DNA from: a virus
Length of the DNA: 30,123 nucleotides
Direction: 5' to 3' (one strand)
Virus record (IMG/VR): IMGVR_UViG_3300046722_000030
Span: 1 to 30,123 of that record
The number at the start of each line of letters is the position of its first letter. Positions within the stretch are counted from its first letter, which is position 1. Below the pieces are notes generated by a model, which was not told the DNA's origin, made no database searches, and was given only the letters and a program-made list of their open reading frames with translations. Below are positions 26,751 to 30,123 of this stretch, one piece after another. A program made the translations under genes and the position numbers.

Positions 26751-29731
26751 TGGCTCCTAGGGACGGTGCCGATATTGCCATCAGGCAAAACAATCCGGCG
26801 GCCCGGCGGCAGCTTCATTGCGTCCGCCGGGGTAGCCACCCTCTCGGGCGGCTTAGCCTGTTCTTTTGCGTAGTCCTCCTTGGCGTAGGCGTCGGTCAGG
26901 CTCTTGACGATTGCCATGCCTTGCGTGCCCACCGTGCTGCCGACGGCATCAACCATGTTGTGGCGTCGCTGCGACTTGATGCGGAGATCCTCGTCGGTGT
27001 CGCCAAGTCGCGGGATGAATGGCGGCAGATTGCGCATTGCTTCTGATGGCGAAACGGCGGCGCCGCTCACTCGCGTCAGGAAGCCCGCACCCCAGTTGCC
27101 GAGAGCGTCTTCTGACGTGTGATAGTCCTGCGAGGTAAGCGTGCGTCCGACTATCGGAATGTTTGCCTTGGCGACTTGCTCTGGATCGGTCAGCGCCTTG
27201 CCGTAGCCGAGATTGTCGACCGTCTGGAGGTCGGCCTTGCTCCGCATGACAAACTCGACGCCCTTCTGCTGCTCCGCCGACATCTGTGGCTGCGGCGAGC
27301 CCGGCGCGAGCTTGTACTCAGTAGCCCCTGGCGGACGCTCATAACGTGCGCCCTGGCTTTCGAACTTGTCTGGATCATTGATCTTCTTTTGCAGCTCTTG
27401 GATGCGAAGCGCGGCTTCTTGTTTTGCCTGATCACGCGGAGTGCCGGTCTTGTAGATCTTCTCTTCGAGATCAGCCTGGGCATTTTGAATATCCACCCTT
27501 AGCTTCGCGATATCGAGCGGGGCCTTGGTCGCAGTTGCCTGCTTGATCTCGGTATCGATGCGATCATTGAGTTGCTTGATGGTGCGATCCGGTGCTTCGC
27601 GAGTAAACTTCGCGTACTCTTTGTTGTATTCCAACCAGCCATCGCGCCGGTTGATGTAGTCAGCTTGGTTCTGCTGCTCGCGCTCCTTGCGGTAGCCTTC
27701 CTCGGTGTCAAACACCGACTTGTAATAGGCCCGCGTTCCCTCGGTGATGTTCGGGTTGTTCATGATCTGCATAGCGTTAGCCTGCGCCTTCGACAGACCA
27801 AGCTGAGCGGGGCGTACCGGAGCCGGTCCCGGCGGTTGCATTTCCTGCTCCGACGCGGGCGGGATCGGTGCCCGCGACGGCGGCATGTCAGGCGCGGGCT
27901 TGATGCCTTGCGAGGTGTCCTGCGAAGGCGGCGGTGCCTGCGCTGCCTGCGGTGCCTGCGGCGACGGGAACATGCCGACATCGGGCCGGAAGCCCGGCGC
28001 AAGCTGGGCGGTAGGCCCGGCGAGCGGCGGTACGTCGCTAGCCGTAGGCGGCCCAGAGGTCGTCGGGGACGGTGAAGTCCCCGCTTGGGTAGGGTCCGGC
28101 GGTGGTGGCGGCACCTCCGGGGCCGGTTGTGGCTGGCCGACGAGGCCTTTGGTGATGGCGTCGCGGCGCTCCGCCGCCGACGTCTCCAGGCCGCCCAGCG
28201 CGCCCATGGGCTGCAACCCAGGCTGCGGCGCATCGGACAGCACGGGAGCGCCACCGCGACCGTCCAGCGAGGCCGTGGCGCGGAATGGCGAGCCGGGCTG
28301 GCGACCGCCGCCCTTGACCAGCTCCAGCAACCTGGCGTCGGAGCCTTGTGGCTGCTCCTCAGCAGCCGGGGCCTGTGGCGTCTCGTTCTGCGCCAGCAGC
28401 GCCATGGTTACGGCGTCGCGAGGGTCGGGTTGTCCGGGTGAGGGTTGTGCCCCCGCGACGCTTGCGCCACCGCCTCTTCCACCTCCAGGGCTATTGACGG
28501 CAACGCCTTCAGTGCCGGGCTCAGCGCCAACATCCCGCGCCAGCCGGTTCATGTAGTCCTGGCCGTATTTCGCGACCGTCAGGCGGCCATGCGCGTCGGT
28601 GGCACCAAGATTGTACATGCCTCGGTCGCCGCCATACCAATTGCGCGCCGCGCCTTCCTCGCCGTACTTCTTGACGGCGTCGCCGAACTGCTGGCGAAAC
28701 TGAATGTGTTGCGCGTTGGGATTATTGAGAAACTCCTGCGGCGTCATCTTGTAGCCAAGCGCCGCCTGGGTGCGTTCCGGGATTTCGTTGCTCATCACCT
28801 GAAACTTGCCGAGAGCGTTGCCGCCCTTAGTGGCAATGCCAACTTCGCCATACGGATTGCGCGATCCGCCGCTCTCGATCCCGGAAATGGCGCGTTCCCG
28901 CGCCTGCATCCTCGGGTCGTCCATCGGGCCGACAAACGGCCCTGGACCCGGCACTGGTCGCTCTTCCGGCACTTCCGGCACCAGCGGCTCCTCCTGAGAG
29001 GTCATCGCCACTCGCTGCTCGTTGCCGGTAGGCGGCGTGAACGCCGTAGTGCTGATCAGATCCCGGTCGGCAAACTGCGATCCCGGCGTGTACGGCGGCG
29101 CGACGCTCTCGGTTGCTGGCGGCCCGGTATCCGGCGCAGCCGCCACCGTCTGCGGCGCGATGCGTTCTGTCGCCACTGCCCTGGCTGGCCCGGGAGCTGG
29201 CGGCGGCATGAAGCGGTCCGCCACGGCAGCGTTGCCGGTCGCTGGTTGGATCGGTGGCGCAGGCGGTCGCATGTCAGCGGTCACCGGCCACGGTGGCACG
29301 AATGTGGCGTTGGGATTGCCCTGCGGTTCAGCGGAAGACTGCGGTGCCGGTGCTGACGCTGGTGCTGGCGCTGGTGCTGGTGCTGGTGCTGGTGCTGTAG
29401 GAGCCCTTGGTGTCGCGTATGGCGAGGTCACCGGAGCTGGAGCGGGCACTTCCTGCTGAACACTTGGCGTGTAGGTGCCCGGCACCTGTGGCAGCTTGGC
29501 TTCGGCGGCCTTCTGCTGCGCCGCCATCCTGGCCAGCATGAAGTCATGCACACCCTCGTTGAAGCTTTCGCCGAGATAGGTCAGGCCCTCGCCCTTGTTC
29601 TTAGGAAACGGCTTCTGCTTGCTGGCCAAGGCTGCAGCAATAGCGCGGCGCTGCTGCAGCTCTTGGGCGTTGAGCCCGGTGTTGCCGCCCCAGATAAACT
29701 GACTTGGGATCAGATCTTCTGCGCCTGCCAT
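26747..29731 (-). CDS. Ejection protein with lysozyme-like domain, 994 aa
   Basis: ATG at 29731 lies 1 base past the previous stop; GAGGG is about 9 bases upstream. The N-terminus (MAGAEDLIPSQFIWGGNTGL) is a likely virion-attachment segment. Residues about 95-275 are a disordered Pro/Ala-rich linker with an AP repeat (112-130). Residues about 278-400 form a transglycosylase (SLT/lysozyme-like) domain: RAISGIESGGSRNPYGEVG with catalytic E286, GNALGKFQVMS, TPQEFLNNPNAQHIQFRQQ and WYGGDRGMYNLGATDAHG. The remaining 590 residues are Pro-rich then strongly helical and charged, and probably line the periplasmic tube. The combination fits a peptidoglycan-cutting internal virion protein used during DNA entry. 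Confidence 0.75.
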   Translation of the reverse strand: MAGAEDLIPSQFIWGGNTGLNAQELQQRRAIAAALASKQKPFPKNKGEGLTYLGESFNEGVHDFMLARMAAQQKAAEAKLPQVPGTYTPSVQQEVPAPAPVTSPYATPRAPTAPAPAPAPAPAPASAPAPQSSAEPQGNPNATFVPPWPVTADMRPPAPPIQPATGNAAVADRFMPPPAPGPARAVATERIAPQTVAAAPDTGPPATESVAPPYTPGSQFADRDLISTTAFTPPTGNEQRVAMTSQEEPLVPEVPEERPVPGPGPFVGPMDDPRMQARERAISGIESGGSRNPYGEVGIATKGGNALGKFQVMSNEIPERTQAALGYKMTPQEFLNNPNAQHIQFRQQFGDAVKKYGEEGAARNWYGGDRGMYNLGATDAHGRLTVAKYGQDYMNRLARDVGAEPGTEGVAVNSPGGGRGGGASVAGAQPSPGQPDPRDAVTMALLAQNETPQAPAAEEQPQGSDARLLELVKGGGRQPGSPFRATASLDGRGGAPVLSDAPQPGLQPMGALGGLETSAAERRDAITKGLVGQPQPAPEVPPPPPDPTQAGTSPSPTTSGPPTASDVPPLAGPTAQLAPGFRPDVGMFPSPQAPQAAQAPPPSQDTSQGIKPAPDMPPSRAPIPPASEQEMQPPGPAPVRPAQLGLSKAQANAMQIMNNPNITEGTRAYYKSVFDTEEGYRKEREQQNQADYINRRDGWLEYNKEYAKFTREAPDRTIKQLNDRIDTEIKQATATKAPLDIAKLRVDIQNAQADLEEKIYKTGTPRDQAKQEAALRIQELQKKINDPDKFESQGARYERPPGATEYKLAPGSPQPQMSAEQQKGVEFVMRSKADLQTVDNLGYGKALTDPEQVAKANIPIVGRTLTSQDYHTSEDALGNWGAGFLTRVSGAAVSPSEAMRNLPPFIPRLGDTDEDLRIKSQRRHNMVDAVGSTVGTQGMAIVKSLTDAYAKEDYAKEQAKPPERVATPADAMKLPPGRRIVLPDGNIGTVPRSQ
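29345..29397. repeat. Hexanucleotide repeat (GGTGCT) coding Ala-Pro
   Basis: About eight tandem copies of ggtgct/ggcgct on the plus strand encode the AP run at residues 112-130 of the ejection protein. It is a slippage-prone tract, so copy number may differ between relatives. Confidence 0.8.
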
Positions 29732-29732
29732 G

Positions 29733-30123
29733 TTATGCAGCCCTCAAAATGTTGCCCATGACCATGCCGTGGTCGAGGTACTTGATGCCGCCGCGTTCGG
29801 TGACCGCCTCTGGGATGATCTTCTCGACATCCTGCGCCATCGGGCCAATGTGCCGTGTCGAGTTTGGATCGCGCTTGAAGCTGTAGGAGTAGATCGGCAG
29901 CTCATCGTGATCGGCCTCCTGCGGACGCAGGATCGAGCCGGGCTGGTCGTGATCGGCGTCAGCGACCGCTGACGGGTGAGCGAACACCGTGCCAATCTTT
30001 TTGATGTTCTCCTTCTCGCGGCGGTCCGACATCCCCATCATGCCCATGCCGCCCTTCAACAGGCCGCCAGCGAGGCCGTAGATGCCCGCCATCTGCTGCT
30101 GATAGTTCTGGTTCTGCTGCTGA
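29733..30123 (-). CDS. S74-type fibre/virion protein, C-terminal 130 aa (5' cut)
   Basis: The frame is open to the right edge with no start required: QQNQNYQQQ precedes the first internal Met at 30092, so the gene continues beyond the window. The C-terminal part is a peptidase-S74/intramolecular-chaperone-like domain: SDRREKENIKKIGTVF, LPIYSYSFKRDP, HIGPMAQDVEKIIPEAVTER, GGIKYLDHGMVMGNIL. The D-R-R/K-x-K-xN-I motif and GPMAQDVE are characteristic. Such domains trimerise and may self-cleave. Its place just before the ejection genes rather than with the fibres makes it a tail-hub or virion-surface protein candidate. Confidence 0.8.
   Translation of the reverse strand, partial: QQQNQNYQQQMAGIYGLAGGLLKGGMGMMGMSDRREKENIKKIGTVFAHPSAVADADHDQPGSILRPQEADHDELPIYSYSFKRDPNSTRHIGPMAQDVEKIIPEAVTERGGIKYLDHGMVMGNILRAA

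Noticed and set aside
1-30123. Integrase, attachment site, tRNA or rRNA genes
   Set aside because: None seen on either strand, so lysogeny cannot be claimed from this window even though a switch-like region exists.

Overview
The window is a contiguous piece of a tailed double-stranded DNA phage (or prophage) genome from an alphaproteobacterial, probably rhizobial (Hyphomicrobiales), background. Phage origin is direct: large terminase, portal, two very large internal-virion-type proteins, several tail-fibre proteins and an S74-type fibre protein, with almost every gene overlapping the next by 1 to 20 bases. The host inference rests on a GcrA-family regulator (an alphaproteobacterial cell-cycle family), a carph-isopro-like HTH protein, an exported protein with a C-terminal sorting signal of a type I associate with rhizobial proteins, and several small proteins of the 'MTDIVERLR...DEIERLR' type. 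The absence of recognisable tail-tube, tape-measure or sheath genes and the large internal proteins suggest a podovirus, but capsid and tail genes would lie outside the window, between the portal (runs off the left edge) and the S74 protein (runs in from the right edge).

Layout. (1) 1-4467, minus strand: packaging operon, read right to left as a 32-aa membrane peptide, HTH protein, coiled-coil protein, putative small terminase, 36-aa membrane peptide, large terminase, two small ORFs and the portal. (2) 4602-6030, plus strand: four small genes plus a 23-aa membrane peptide, with promoters lying inside long palindromes. (3) 6092-13243, minus strand: replication/recombination operon starting with a Cro-like HTH gene, then GcrA homologue, RuvC-like resolvase, small protein, Cas4/RecB-type nuclease, conserved small protein, HNH homing endonuclease, ssDNA-binding-like protein, PrimPol-helicase, an iterated 9-bp motif, and two unknown genes. 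(4) 13300-16983, plus strand: opposite arm with small early-type genes, three paralogues sharing identical DNA blocks, a secreted protein with a PEP-CTERM-like tail and a papain-like small protein. (5) 17087-30123, minus strand: late tail/ejection operon, read right to left: S74 fibre protein, 994-aa ejection protein with a lysozyme-like domain, 702-aa internal protein, three fibre/adhesin genes including a collagen-like one, a 2-oxoglutarate/Fe(II) oxygenase, a cupin, small fibre-associated proteins, another fibre, a double LamG protein and a possible lysis pair.

How it works together. The switch region at 13.24-13.30 kb diverges into both early arms. Replication would combine phage primase-helicase, ssDNA-binding protein, nuclease and resolvase with the host polymerase, since no DNA polymerase is seen here. 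A repeated promoter (TTGACA, 17-bp spacer with a conserved GTGCCA...TGGCC core, TA-rich -10) occurs five times and drives the packaging operon and several small genes, pointing to coordinated control.

Most notable observations: near-total absence of GANTC, the CcrM methylation site, together with a phage GcrA homologue; a collagen-like fibre next to a prolyl-hydroxylase-like oxygenase and a cupin; a phage-borne exported protein with a cell-surface sorting signal; and the palindromic promoter family. All function calls are from reading the sequence alone, with no database searches.
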